Assembly (NCBI RefSeq): GCF_004331695.1 | Contig: NZ_SJSL01000002.1 | Location: 744,001-808,000 of the forward strand | Direction: 5' to 3' | From: Pedobacter psychroterrae | Lineage (GTDB): Bacteria > Bacteroidota > Bacteroidia > Sphingobacteriales > Sphingobacteriaceae | DNA length: 64,000 nucleotides | Shown: piece after piece, positions 26,851 to 36,219 of the stretch | Numbering within the stretch: the stretch's first letter is position 1 | How the letters are laid out: every line of letters begins with the position of its first letter | Made by a program: the position numbers and the translations under genes | Notes under the pieces: model-generated | What the model was told of the DNA's origin: nothing | The model's input: the letters and a program-made list of their open reading frames with translations, nothing else | Database searches by the model: none

Positions 26851-29800
26851 ATGTATAAAAATTTTACAAAACCTCTTTGTATCCTTTTAGGCTACATCGA
26901 AAAACCTATTCGGATGTTAAACCTTGTTCGTTTACAGGAGGTTAAATGTCTATGGAAAAGGTTGAATCTTATTCTAGCGATGAAATTAATAGCGATATTA
27001 TTATTAACCGGGATGGTACATGTCAGCGCCTCTACTCTGGCACAAAAGATTACCATTAACCAAAAGAATGTGAGGATCGAAACTGTGCTCGATGAAATTG
27101 GGAAACAGAGTGGGTATAACTTCTTTTTAGATGTAAAAATCTTGAAGAATACCAGACCAATATCCATTAATGCATACAACCTATCGGTGGAGGAAGTGTT
27201 AAATCAATGTTTAAAAGGACAATCATTGGTCTTTACCATTGAAGATAGGATTGTGGTGATTAAAGAGAAAGAGTCTTCTTTTCTTGATAAAGTCATTGAT
27301 AGCTTTAATACTCAAGATCTTCATGGGGTTGTTATTGATGAAAAAGGAAACCCTTTATTAGGGGCAAGTATAAAAATTAAAGGTACAAACCGTTCTGTAA
27401 GATCTGGTAAGGATGGGAGTTTTACCTTTAAAAACGTTGATGAAAAAGCGATCATTTCGATTTCTTTCATTGGTTATAAAACTTTAGAAATTGAAGCTGG
27501 AAAAATTAATGGTACGATAACCCTAAAAACGGATGTTGCCAAACTTGATGAAGTAACTGTTACTACTGCTTATGGCATTGAAAGAAGTAAAAAAGAATTG
27601 GGCTATTCTGTTGCTAAGGTAACTGGTGAAGAGATTAACAGAGCGAATAGTGGTAATATACTTAATGGTTTAGTAGGTAAGGTTTCTGGTCTTAACATCA
27701 TGACTCAAAGTTCTGAGATGTCACCCAAAATGAGGGTGTTATTAAGGGGAATTCGTTCTTTTGGGCAAAGCAGTAATAACCAGCCTTTGTTTGTTTTTAA
27801 CGGTGCGCCGCTATCTTTTGGTTCTGATGCCGAATCTGCCGACCGTGCCGTTGAATTTATCAATAACCTGAATCCTGCAGATATTGAGGATGTGACTGTA
27901 TTAAAAGGTGCCAATGGAACGGCTATGTATGGCCCTGAAGGTATTAATGGCGTGATTTTGATCACCACAAAAAAGGTAAAACAAGGTGAACTCATTGTAA
28001 ATGCACGGGTAAATTCTTCATATACCCGGATGGATTTCAGACAAAGGACAGATCAGCGCACTTTTGGAGTTGGAGATGAAGTCAGTTTCTTTGGTGGGAA
28101 GTCAGCAGACAGTTGGGGGCCTGCTTATGATGGTAGGATCATTTCTATCGGTTATCCTGATATAAACGGAGCGTTTCAGAAAGTGCCTTATCAGGATCTG
28201 GACGACCGCTATAACTTTTTTAACGTAGCCAGGAATACCCGTACAAATGTTTCTCTTGCACAGGGTGATGCCACTTCTACTTTGTACCTGGGATTAGGTC
28301 ATGTCGATCAAACTGGTTTATTGCCTGGTGACCAGCAAAATCAGTCTACCGTTTTGTTCAATTCAGGAAAAAAAATAGGAAAGAATGCAGAGATTCTGAT
28401 TAACATTAACTATTCAAGAATAGCCAGTGATAGGGGAGGTGATGTAACCAGTAAGGTTTTAAATACACCAAGTTTTATTCCTTTGCTAAGTTACAAAGAT
28501 TATAAAAATTCTTATTGGGGTGGACTGGATAATTATTGGTCGGGTGTTAATCCATATGCTGCACTTGATCTGACCAGGCAAAAAACTACAGATAACTCTT
28601 TTACCGGTAGTATTACAGGCAATTTAAAGGTACTACCTTGGCTAAGCGTTAAGGATCAGGTCTCGCTCAGCTACTGGGGACGAAACCAGAAGAAGAATGC
28701 TGCACCTATAGTGTTTTCTGATTTTGCAAGGGTAGATCCTTTTAAAAGATATGATGTTGAGCCAAAAACCGAAGATTACCTGGGCACGACTTTAGGTATC
28801 AATAATGATCTTTTATTGACTGCCCTGCATAAAACGGGTGATTTTCTGATCCGCGCAAACATAGGTAATACCATCCGGGATAATTTTGAAAAGCAGTTGA
28901 AAACTAATGCTATCCTGGTTATTCCTGTTTATAATAACATTTTTTACCGTTCTGATTTAGGGATTGGCTCGGATGAGGTAACCAGGCAAACCAGGAGTAT
29001 TTCCTTACTGGGTAATGTTTCGCTTGGCTATAAGGATAAGGTATTCCTGGAACTGACCGGCCGTAATGAATGGGATTCTAAAAGGGCAAAGGTAGCAAGA
29101 GGAAAAGACTTTTATTTTGGTGCCAATACTTCCTTGGTGATGAAGGAAATTGTTCCATTTTTAAAGGATCAAATCTGGTTAAGTAATTTTAGGTTCAGGT
29201 TGTCGGCAACACATACTGCCAATATGAATATTGAGCCTAATCAAAGTGAGCGGATTTTAAATCTGGTCTTCCCTTATCCATTTACCAATCCCACTACCGG
29301 TAAATCTATTCTTGGTTACGGTATATTGACCAATCCAAATCCAAATATTAAACCTGAAAAGGTATTCTCGCAAGAGTATGGTTTAGAAATGGGCTTTCTC
29401 CAAAACCGGATCCGGTTTGATGCAGCTTATTATCACCAGGTTAATAACGGGGTTATCATGCGGGTTGGTGTTCCGGGTTGGAGCGGATATCCTGATCTGG
29501 ACAATGCGGGTAAGTTCAGAAACACCGGCTGGGAATTTGATCTGGGGCTTAATCCATTGGTAGAGCTTGGTGAAGACATTAATATTTCTTTAACCGGACG
29601 TTTTTCTATCAATAATAATAAGGTACTGGAGGTTTCTGATATTTATAACGGAACTTTCATTGCAAGGGATCCCAGTGGAAATCCGTTTTATGCAAGGGTA
29701 GGACGTTCTGCATTTGAATTTCCTGTTACGGACTTTGTAAGAGATCCGGAAGGGAGGGTAATTGTAGATAAAAATACCGGGATGCCCACTGTTGATTATC

Positions 29801-30414
29801 AAAACCCAAAAATAATGGGCAAAACATTGCCGGTATATCAAGGCGGAGTTACCCTTAACTTTAATTATAAAAGATTTACGCTTAGCACACAGGCAGATTA
29901 CTCTGCGGGGAATGATCATGCGTTTGGTTCTTCTACCATATTGCAAGGTACCAGTGCACTTACACTGCTCAACAACAGGGAAGTGTTTGTGTTCCCTAAC
30001 TCTGTGATAGAAGATAGTCCCGGTCATTTTGTAAAGAATACAAGTGTTGCTGTTTCCAATGCAGGCAAGGAGCTTTTCTCCAGGTTTGCTGATGCAACCG
30101 TTCATTCTATATCCAGTGCCAATTATTGGAAGATCAGGGAAATTGCCCTACAATACGAGATGCCGATAAAATCAAAATTGATCAAGAAAATGGCAGGGAG
30201 TATTTATGCGCGTGATCTGTTTTCTTTTTATCCGCATTCCAATATTTATGGAGACCCTGTTGCAAGTAATGGTCCGGGGCTTAAGACCAACCAGGTTCAG
30301 GCAATTGGTCAAAGGCAGGAAAGTCAGTCCAACAATGTTAGTGGTAGTGCAGCCGATACCAATGTTGCACCAGGAACCATTATTTATGGATTTACGTTTG
30401 GTTTATCTTTTTAA
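26851..30414 (+). CDS. SusC/RagA-family TonB-linked transporter with STN signalling domain
   Basis: The start at 26851 (MYKNFTK...) is preferred to an upstream in-frame one because SusC proteins of this group begin this way, followed by a long signal region (LIAILLLTGMVHVSA). The STN domain is about residues 65-150 (QKNVRIETVLDEIGKQSGYN, LSVEEVLNQCLKGQ), then a carboxypeptidase-D-like Ig domain (about 155-235). The plug (LRGIRSFGQ, NGTAMYGPEGINGVILITTKK) and a barrel ending in GFTFGLSF follow. The STN domain makes this SusC a signal transducer to FecR as well as a pore. It is followed by SusD, DUF1735 and M16 genes in close series. Confidence 0.93.
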   Translation: MYKNFTKPLCILLGYIEKPIRMLNLVRLQEVKCLWKRLNLILAMKLIAILLLTGMVHVSASTLAQKITINQKNVRIETVLDEIGKQSGYNFFLDVKILKNTRPISINAYNLSVEEVLNQCLKGQSLVFTIEDRIVVIKEKESSFLDKVIDSFNTQDLHGVVIDEKGNPLLGASIKIKGTNRSVRSGKDGSFTFKNVDEKAIISISFIGYKTLEIEAGKINGTITLKTDVAKLDEVTVTTAYGIERSKKELGYSVAKVTGEEINRANSGNILNGLVGKVSGLNIMTQSSEMSPKMRVLLRGIRSFGQSSNNQPLFVFNGAPLSFGSDAESADRAVEFINNLNPADIEDVTVLKGANGTAMYGPEGINGVILITTKKVKQGELIVNARVNSSYTRMDFRQRTDQRTFGVGDEVSFFGGKSADSWGPAYDGRIISIGYPDINGAFQKVPYQDLDDRYNFFNVARNTRTNVSLAQGDATSTLYLGLGHVDQTGLLPGDQQNQSTVLFNSGKKIGKNAEILININYSRIASDRGGDVTSKVLNTPSFIPLLSYKDYKNSYWGGLDNYWSGVNPYAALDLTRQKTTDNSFTGSITGNLKVLPWLSVKDQVSLSYWGRNQKKNAAPIVFSDFARVDPFKRYDVEPKTEDYLGTTLGINNDLLLTALHKTGDFLIRANIGNTIRDNFEKQLKTNAILVIPVYNNIFYRSDLGIGSDEVTRQTRSISLLGNVSLGYKDKVFLELTGRNEWDSKRAKVARGKDFYFGANTSLVMKEIVPFLKDQIWLSNFRFRLSATHTANMNIEPNQSERILNLVFPYPFTNPTTGKSILGYGILTNPNPNIKPEKVFSQEYGLEMGFLQNRIRFDAAYYHQVNNGVIMRVGVPGWSGYPDLDNAGKFRNTGWEFDLGLNPLVELGEDINISLTGRFSINNNKVLEVSDIYNGTFIARDPSGNPFYARVGRSAFEFPVTDFVRDPEGRVIVDKNTGMPTVDYQNPKIMGKTLPVYQGGVTLNFNYKRFTLSTQADYSAGNDHAFGSSTILQGTSALTLLNNREVFVFPNSVIEDSPGHFVKNTSVAVSNAGKELFSRFADATVHSISSANYWKIREIALQYEMPIKSKLIKKMAGSIYARDLFSFYPHSNIYGDPVASNGPGLKTNQVQAIGQRQESQSNNVSGSAADTNVAPGTIIYGFTFGLSF

Positions 30415-30432
30415 CACTTTAATTCAAAGAAC

Positions 30433-32046
30433 ATGAAACGAACTTATAAAATTATTATAGTCTCAACCCTTCTGATGACCACAATGTTTCAGAGTGGTTG
30501 TAAAAAAGGCTGGCTGGATGTGAATTATAATCCTCGTGAGCTCACCAATACCAATGCAACCTCAAACCTGCTTTTACCACCCTTGCTGGAAGTTGCAGCT
30601 GCTATTCCAGGAGAGTTTGAAATCCTTTCCATGTGGTTAGGGTACTGGGCAGGCCCGACTTTGCCTCCGGCATTAAACTTAACCAATTATACTAATGTAC
30701 CCAGCGGGAGCATGCCAAGCCAGACACTTCCTTTTTTAGAAGAGAAAGCTACTGCTTTGGGACAGGATTTTTACCTGGGCATTGCTAAGGTATTGCGCGC
30801 TATTGCCTGGAGCAGATGCGTGGATAAGCTGAATGATGTGCCCTATTCTGAAGCTTTTAAGCAAGCCATTTTAAGGCCTAAATATGATGACGGGAAGTCT
30901 ATCTATGAAGACCTGATGAAGCAGCTAACAGCAGCAAGCGCACTGATTAAGAATGCTGAAGTTTCAAAGAATGAAAAGATAGCCGAAGCAGATATCATGT
31001 TTCATGGGGATAAAGTAAAGTGGTTGCAATTTATCAATACACTTAAATTGCGCTTGCTGATCCACCAGTCTAACCGGCCGGAAAGGGCTGCTTATATCGC
31101 CAGTGAAATTCAGACGATTAAAGATCAGGGTTCAGGTTTTTTACCTATGGGTATGGATGGAGCAGTGAACCCGGGCTGGGGATTGAACATTAAAGTTTCC
31201 CTATACTACGGATTATACTCAAGCAGTAATAACAGGGGTGGTTCCAGGGGCGATATTTTTTCTGGGGTAAATAGTGTTGATTTTGCACATGCAAATGAAT
31301 ATGGACTAAATTTATTAAAGGCAGATCAGGATCCGAGGATTGGATTCATCTACTCTTCTGTTGATGTAGTTTTACCTGCAGGTGCACCTGATCCATTCCC
31401 ACAGCCGGCGCCCAATACATTTAGAGGCAGTAGATTTGGATTACCAATCAACTCTATTCAATATCCTTATCAAAACAGACAATATATTTCTGCAGTTGGT
31501 GGTTCCCGCAATACGGATGTGGTATCCGCCGCTTCTGCAGGAATTATTAAGGGCAATAATATGGATGCCTGGGTAATTACCAGTGTAGAAAATGCCTTTT
31601 TACAGGCTGAAGCAGTTTTCCGTGGCTGGTTAACGGGCGATCCCGAACAGGCTTATAAAACAGCCTTAAAGGAATCGTTCAGGTGGCTTAATGTAGGTGG
31701 TAACAAAGCTAATCCTTCGCTTTCGGATGCTATTTTTGATCAGTGGTATACCGCACAAGCAAGTAATCAACGGGTAAACTGGACTGCCGCTCCGGATAAA
31801 TACAAACTGATAATGTTTCAGAAATATATGGCATTGAACGGAATTGACCCGATAGAGACCTGGGTTGATTATAGAAGGAACGGACGTTTTCCAGATGTTC
31901 CGGTCTCCGTTGATCCAACAAGAATTGGGAATACAATACCGATCCGGTTTGTATATACCAATGATGAGATCATCACCAATGAAGCAAATGTGAAAGCGTT
32001 AGGTGAAATAAACATGTTTACAGGTAAAATCTGGTGGATGCCTTAA
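30433..32046 (+). CDS. SusD-like outer-membrane lipoprotein (SusD-like_2 type)
   Basis: The lipoprotein signal ends at SGC (Cys23), followed by KKGWLDVNYNPRELTN, the opening of the SusD-like_2 (PF12771) branch. Helical TPR-like segments (AKVLRAIAWSRCVDKLNDVPYSEA) and a C-terminal NGIDPIETWVDYRRNGRFP signature are typical. In this branch SusD partners usually serve uptake of substrates other than starch. It lies 18 bases after SusC and 18 before the DUF1735 lipoprotein, so it is certainly part of one operon. Confidence 0.9.
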   Translation: MKRTYKIIIVSTLLMTTMFQSGCKKGWLDVNYNPRELTNTNATSNLLLPPLLEVAAAIPGEFEILSMWLGYWAGPTLPPALNLTNYTNVPSGSMPSQTLPFLEEKATALGQDFYLGIAKVLRAIAWSRCVDKLNDVPYSEAFKQAILRPKYDDGKSIYEDLMKQLTAASALIKNAEVSKNEKIAEADIMFHGDKVKWLQFINTLKLRLLIHQSNRPERAAYIASEIQTIKDQGSGFLPMGMDGAVNPGWGLNIKVSLYYGLYSSSNNRGGSRGDIFSGVNSVDFAHANEYGLNLLKADQDPRIGFIYSSVDVVLPAGAPDPFPQPAPNTFRGSRFGLPINSIQYPYQNRQYISAVGGSRNTDVVSAASAGIIKGNNMDAWVITSVENAFLQAEAVFRGWLTGDPEQAYKTALKESFRWLNVGGNKANPSLSDAIFDQWYTAQASNQRVNWTAAPDKYKLIMFQKYMALNGIDPIETWVDYRRNGRFPDVPVSVDPTRIGNTIPIRFVYTNDEIITNEANVKALGEINMFTGKIWWMP

Positions 32047-32064
32047 TTCTTAATCTTAAAAAAA

Positions 32065-32688
32065 ATGAAATTAATGAAAACCTATATATTTATGCTGCTT
32101 ACGGCCTGTCTGTTAACCAGCTGTGTCAAAACTGATGATGGTATTTTAGATTACCGGGGCATCGAAGCTTTAGTCATTAACCCAAAAGCCAATTTCCCCT
32201 CGAGAGCAATTTTTGCTGCTCCGGCTGTAGATAGTGCATTTGGGGTAACCAGGTTGAATTTAACGGCCAAATATTCTTTTCAAATGACGGCGCCAAGAGA
32301 TCTTAAAATAACTTTTACACGCAACGATGCTTTGATTGCCCAATATAACCTTGCCAATGGCACTAACTATTTGCCTTTACCTGCAGATAGTTATGAGATG
32401 AACGGTACGCAGGTAGTGATTGAGGCGGGTACACAAGAAGCTGTAATTCCTATAAAGGTGATTCCGGCTAAGATCAGCGGGATAAATAAATACATTATTG
32501 CCTTCTCTTTAACGGATGCTGATGGGATTAATATTGCAGAAAACTTTAAAAGCATTATTTATACACTTAAAGGTAATAATGCTGTAGTAGTGCCTCCCAT
32601 CGGTCCGGGAATTCCCATCGGTCCTGGAGTTCCCATCGGTCCTGGAGTTCCCATCAGTCCTGGAGTTCCCATCAGTCTTGGACACTAG
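32065..32688 (+). CDS. DUF1735-type surface lipoprotein with Gly-Pro repeat tail
   Basis: The lipoprotein signal MKTYIFMLLTACLLTSC (Met4 start also possible at 32074) is followed by one BT_3987-like DUF1735 domain (about 35-175), with LTAKYSFQMTAPRDLKITFT and an AVIPIKVIPAKI strand. Such domains are common in accessory surface-binding lipoproteins of SusCD operons. The last 33 residues are a low-complexity tail of five G-P-G-[IV]-P-I-type units encoded by 18-bp DNA repeats. The tail replaces the usual second binding domain and has no obvious function. Confidence 0.8.
   Translation: MKLMKTYIFMLLTACLLTSCVKTDDGILDYRGIEALVINPKANFPSRAIFAAPAVDSAFGVTRLNLTAKYSFQMTAPRDLKITFTRNDALIAQYNLANGTNYLPLPADSYEMNGTQVVIEAGTQEAVIPIKVIPAKISGINKYIIAFSLTDADGINIAENFKSIIYTLKGNNAVVVPPIGPGIPIGPGVPIGPGVPISPGVPISLGH
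32596..32685 (+). repeat. Five tandem 18-bp repeats (minisatellite) inside coding sequence
   Basis: The unit is CCCATCGGTCCTGGAGTT. Copies 2 and 3 are identical. Copies 1, 4 and 5 differ at a few bases. Unit length is a multiple of three, so changes in copy number keep the frame and alter only the length of the C-terminal tail, just before TAG. Confidence 0.9.
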
Positions 32689-32738
32689 CGCGCCATAGTG
32701 ATAACATTTTTGAAAATCAAATACTCATTAAGTAATAA

Positions 32739-35567
32739 ATGAAATCTTACATAAAAAAAATAACTCTTGCAATAGGTCTTTCCTTGCTCACTTTTAGTCA
32801 ATTACTTGCTCAGGAATTGCCGCTTAATCCGGAAGTCACCAGGGGCAAGCTACCCAATGGTTTTACCTATTATGTGCAGAAAAATACCAATCATAAAAAA
32901 CGGGTAACGTTATACCTGGTTAACAAAGTAGGGTCTATTCTGGAAACTGAGGAGCAGCGAGGTCTGGCTCATTTTATGGAGCACATGAGCTTTAATGGCA
33001 GTACGCATTTTCCAGGCGCTACCTTGGTAGATTTTCTGGAAAAGGCTGGAGTTCGCTTTGGCGCTGATCTTAACGCTTATACTTCTTTTGATGAGACCGT
33101 TTATCAGTTGCCTATTCCTATTGATAAGCCGGAAATGTTAAATAGCGGTTTGCAGGTAATCCGGGACTGGGCTGCTGAAGCAACGCTTGATCCAAAGGAA
33201 ATTGATAAGGAGCGTGGAGTTGTACTGGAAGAAAAGCGGTTAAGAAATGGTGGACAGCAAAGAATACAGCAGCAAACTTTCCCTTATATGGTTAACCATT
33301 CCAGGTATGCAGATCGTGAACCGATAGGAACGGAAGCTGTACTTAAAAATTTTACCCGGGAAACTATTCTTTCTTTTTATAAGGACTGGTACAGGCCCGA
33401 TCTACAGGCAATTATTGTAGTTGGGGATGTGGATGTTAAAGATATAGTGCAGCGCATACACAAATTGTTTTCAGATTTGAAAGCTCCTGCAGTGCCTAAA
33501 CCAAGACCAGAATACACGATAGAGCTGAGTGGTAAGAATCAATTTTTGGCCGTTACTGATAAAGAAGTTCAGGGAACCATGATGCAGATTATGATCAAGC
33601 ATCCGCATAAAAAGCTGCTTACTCATGCAGATTATATGGATTATATAAAAATGAATCTTTTTAACCAGGTGTTGGCGGCACGCTTTCAATCTGTTTCTCA
33701 AAAAAATGCAAGCCGCTATATTGGTGTGAGTGCAGGATTGGCGCCATTCATGGCGAATGTTGAAGCATTTACTGCAAATTTATCTGCTAGACCAGGTGAA
33801 CTGGAAAAGGGATTTGCAGCTTTCTGGTCAGAAATTAGTAAAATCAAGGACCAGGGCTTTACCGCTGCTGAGCTGGACCTTGCTAAAATGCAATACCTGA
33901 ATGGTATGCAGGCTATGGCAAGCGAAGGAGATAAAAAGCAATCTGCACAATATGCCCAGGAATATGTACGTCATTTTCTTAATGGTAATGCAATTCCAGG
34001 TATAACTAAGGAAGCTGAACTTACTGAAGCTTATTTGCCGGCCATAAGTCTGGGCCACATCAACCAGATGGCAAAACAATACATCAGTGAGGTAAACAGG
34101 GATGTGGTCATTATTGGCCCTGAAACTGCAAAGGCAGGATTGCCGAATGAACACCAGGTAAATGAATGGTTTGCAAAGTATGGAACAACAACTGCTCCTG
34201 CAGCTAATGCAGAAGAGGAAAAAGCGGTATTGGCACTCGCCAAAATGCCTATGATTGCTGTTCCGCCGGTTAAGGGTAAAGTGGTTTCTTCTACAAAAAT
34301 TAAGGAGTTGAATCTTACTGAACTGAAGCTGAGCAATGGTGTACGGGTGATCTTAAAACCAACGACCTTTAAAAATGATGAGGTCAGTTTTACGGCTTTT
34401 AGTCCGGGCGGTACTTCTATATATTCTGATGCTGACTTCCAGACTGCAACTAACGCTGCTTCATTGATTGTTGAAGGTGGTATTGGTGATTTTAATGGAG
34501 AAACACTGAGGCAAAAGCTTAATGGTAAGCAGGCTGGAGCAAATCCGTTTATTGGAGAGCGTATTGAGGGAATATCCGGCTACAGCAATGCAAAAGAATT
34601 GGAAACTGCGCTTCAACTAACTTATTTGTATTTTACTGAGCCGCGAAAAGATACTGCTGCATTTACTGCTACGATGAGCAGGGCAAAGGCTACTCTGGCT
34701 AATCCTATAAATACACCTGAGAAGATGTTTGGAGATACGTTGACTGCTGTTATGAGCAACTACCATTTACGCATGAAATCTCCAACGCTTGCAGACCTGG
34801 AAAAAATTAACCTGGACAGGGCTTTTGAAATATATAAAGAGCGCTTTAATGATGCTTCTGACTTTACTTTTATAATTGTAGGTAACTTTGATCCTGTAAA
34901 GATCAGGCCATTACTGGAGCAATACCTTGGCTCCCTTCCTGCCACTGGCCGTAAAGAAAGTGCAAAAGATTTGGGTATACAGATCCCATCAGGGGTCATT
35001 AAAAAGACGATTTACAGTGGGGCTGAAGATAAGGCTACTGTGCAATTGATCATTAGTGGGAATTACGAGTATAGTGAAGCGCATAACATGCAACTTCAGG
35101 CCATCAAGCAGGTTTTGGAATTGAGAATGCTGGAAAGGCTGAGAGAAAAGGAGGGGGGAGTGTACTCTCCAAGTGTATCTTTAAATGTAAGCCATTCGCC
35201 AAGAACACGCTATGCTTTTGGAATTTCTTTTGGCTGTTCCCCTGCAAATGTAGAAATGCTGATTGCTGCAGTTTGGCAAGAGATTGCAAAAATTAAGGCT
35301 GAAGGGGCTTTTCCGGAAGACCTGGCTAAGTTCAAAGCAGAGAAAAAAGTAGGGATGACAAATGCATTGGAAACCAATGGTTTCTGGCTGAACTATTTGA
35401 GCAACCAATACCAGGAACAGCTTGATCCTAAAGACATATTGAACTACACTAAAAATCTTGAGAATTTGAATGGGGCCGCGCTTAAAACGGCAATAAATAC
35501 CTACCTGGATGGTAAGAATTATGTTCGTGTGGTTTTGCTGCCAGACAATCAAAAGGTTATTAGATAA
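32739..35567 (+). CDS. Secreted M16-family zinc peptidase (PqqL/pitrilysin-like)
   Basis: A signal peptide of about 25 residues precedes two M16 half-domains, 942 residues in total. The inverted zinc motif is H78-F-M-E81-H82, with Glu158 (DKERGVVLEE) 76 residues later as the third zinc ligand. The second half (about 500-942) lacks the motif, as expected for the substrate-enclosing half. Characterised relatives cut peptides inside the periplasm after TonB-dependent import (as PqqL/FusC do with transporters). Its place as the last gene of a sigma/FecR/SusCD operon suggests that imported peptides or small proteins are its substrate. A strong terminator follows directly. Confidence 0.92.
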   Translation: MKSYIKKITLAIGLSLLTFSQLLAQELPLNPEVTRGKLPNGFTYYVQKNTNHKKRVTLYLVNKVGSILETEEQRGLAHFMEHMSFNGSTHFPGATLVDFLEKAGVRFGADLNAYTSFDETVYQLPIPIDKPEMLNSGLQVIRDWAAEATLDPKEIDKERGVVLEEKRLRNGGQQRIQQQTFPYMVNHSRYADREPIGTEAVLKNFTRETILSFYKDWYRPDLQAIIVVGDVDVKDIVQRIHKLFSDLKAPAVPKPRPEYTIELSGKNQFLAVTDKEVQGTMMQIMIKHPHKKLLTHADYMDYIKMNLFNQVLAARFQSVSQKNASRYIGVSAGLAPFMANVEAFTANLSARPGELEKGFAAFWSEISKIKDQGFTAAELDLAKMQYLNGMQAMASEGDKKQSAQYAQEYVRHFLNGNAIPGITKEAELTEAYLPAISLGHINQMAKQYISEVNRDVVIIGPETAKAGLPNEHQVNEWFAKYGTTTAPAANAEEEKAVLALAKMPMIAVPPVKGKVVSSTKIKELNLTELKLSNGVRVILKPTTFKNDEVSFTAFSPGGTSIYSDADFQTATNAASLIVEGGIGDFNGETLRQKLNGKQAGANPFIGERIEGISGYSNAKELETALQLTYLYFTEPRKDTAAFTATMSRAKATLANPINTPEKMFGDTLTAVMSNYHLRMKSPTLADLEKINLDRAFEIYKERFNDASDFTFIIVGNFDPVKIRPLLEQYLGSLPATGRKESAKDLGIQIPSGVIKKTIYSGAEDKATVQLIISGNYEYSEAHNMQLQAIKQVLELRMLERLREKEGGVYSPSVSLNVSHSPRTRYAFGISFGCSPANVEMLIAAVWQEIAKIKAEGAFPEDLAKFKAEKKVGMTNALETNGFWLNYLSNQYQEQLDPKDILNYTKNLENLNGAALKTAINTYLDGKNYVRVVLLPDNQKVIR

Positions 35568-35574
35568 ACTTTTC

Positions 35575-35603
35575 TATAGACAGGAACTACGTTCCTGTCT
35601 ATA
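35575..35603 (+). terminator. Strong intrinsic terminator of the SusCD-M16 operon
   Basis: A perfect 13-bp stem (TATAGACAGGAAC / GTTCCTGTCTATA) with a 3-base loop is followed by ATTTTATTTT. It starts 7 bases after the peptidase stop codon. Confidence 0.92.
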
Positions 35604-36174
35604 ATTTTATTTTGCAAGCATCCATTCTCAGTTGGGATGGGCTTATTAAGTTAGTGCGATAAACTTTCAGGGTCATTGGTATTCTACTACTGTATCCTGG
35701 AGGAATACGTATCATTCTTTCGGAATATTTTCAAGGTTATTCTCTAAGCGCCATTTCGAAAAAGTTAAAGGTGTGTTAGGTGGATTCTGCCACTGAATTG
35801 AAAGCAAAAATGGTGAAATTTCAAAACGATGAAGCTGGACTGGGATATTCTGTAATAAGCATTCCCAGGGTTACTAGCTTCATCAAGATTGATGAAATCT
35901 GCTCAGCAAACTAGGCTAATGGTCAAACGGGTCAGGCAAAAGATATTACAGTAAACTACATCCTGAACTGGACGACGAACTGGAATATACGATCCGTAGG
36001 GCTACTATAGTTGGCGGCAAACCCGTTGCCCTTGAAAAGAAATTTCTGACCAATTCCCTGAGCGGTCAGGCTACAAAAAAAACTGGTAATGATCTACACA
36101 AGTTAACTGTGCTTTTGGATAAGTTTGATGCTGAATATCAGTCCATCCTGGTCAAAAAAGCAGCTAGGTCGTAA
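35604..36174 (+). pseudogene. Decayed coding region of unknown family
   Basis: No intact gene. A frame from 35920 to TAA at 36172-36174 reads like a real C-terminus (HPELDDELEYTIRRATIVGG, then LEKKFLTNSLSGQ ... VKKAARS), but it has no start and follows a stop at 35917. Another frame around 35790-35915 (LKAKMVKFQNDEAGLGYSV) looks like its earlier part. This suggests a frameshifted gene of perhaps 150 or more residues. I do not recognise the family. Confidence 0.4.
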
Positions 36175-36219
36175 ATGAATAAGCAGATGCAATATTCCTT
36201 AGTTCATTAAAAGATTTAG

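Noticed and set aside
29590..30105. 171-residue open frame on the minus strand
   Set aside because: It lies inside the SusC barrel coding region and has no recognisable feature.
32596..32685. CRISPR-like array
   Set aside because: The 18-bp units are directly adjacent with no spacers and are in frame in a lipoprotein gene.
35604..35915. Transposase remnant (a GYSLSAISKKLKV-like helix)
   Set aside because: Too short and interrupted by stops; no DDE motif or inverted repeats were found, so only a general decayed region is reported.
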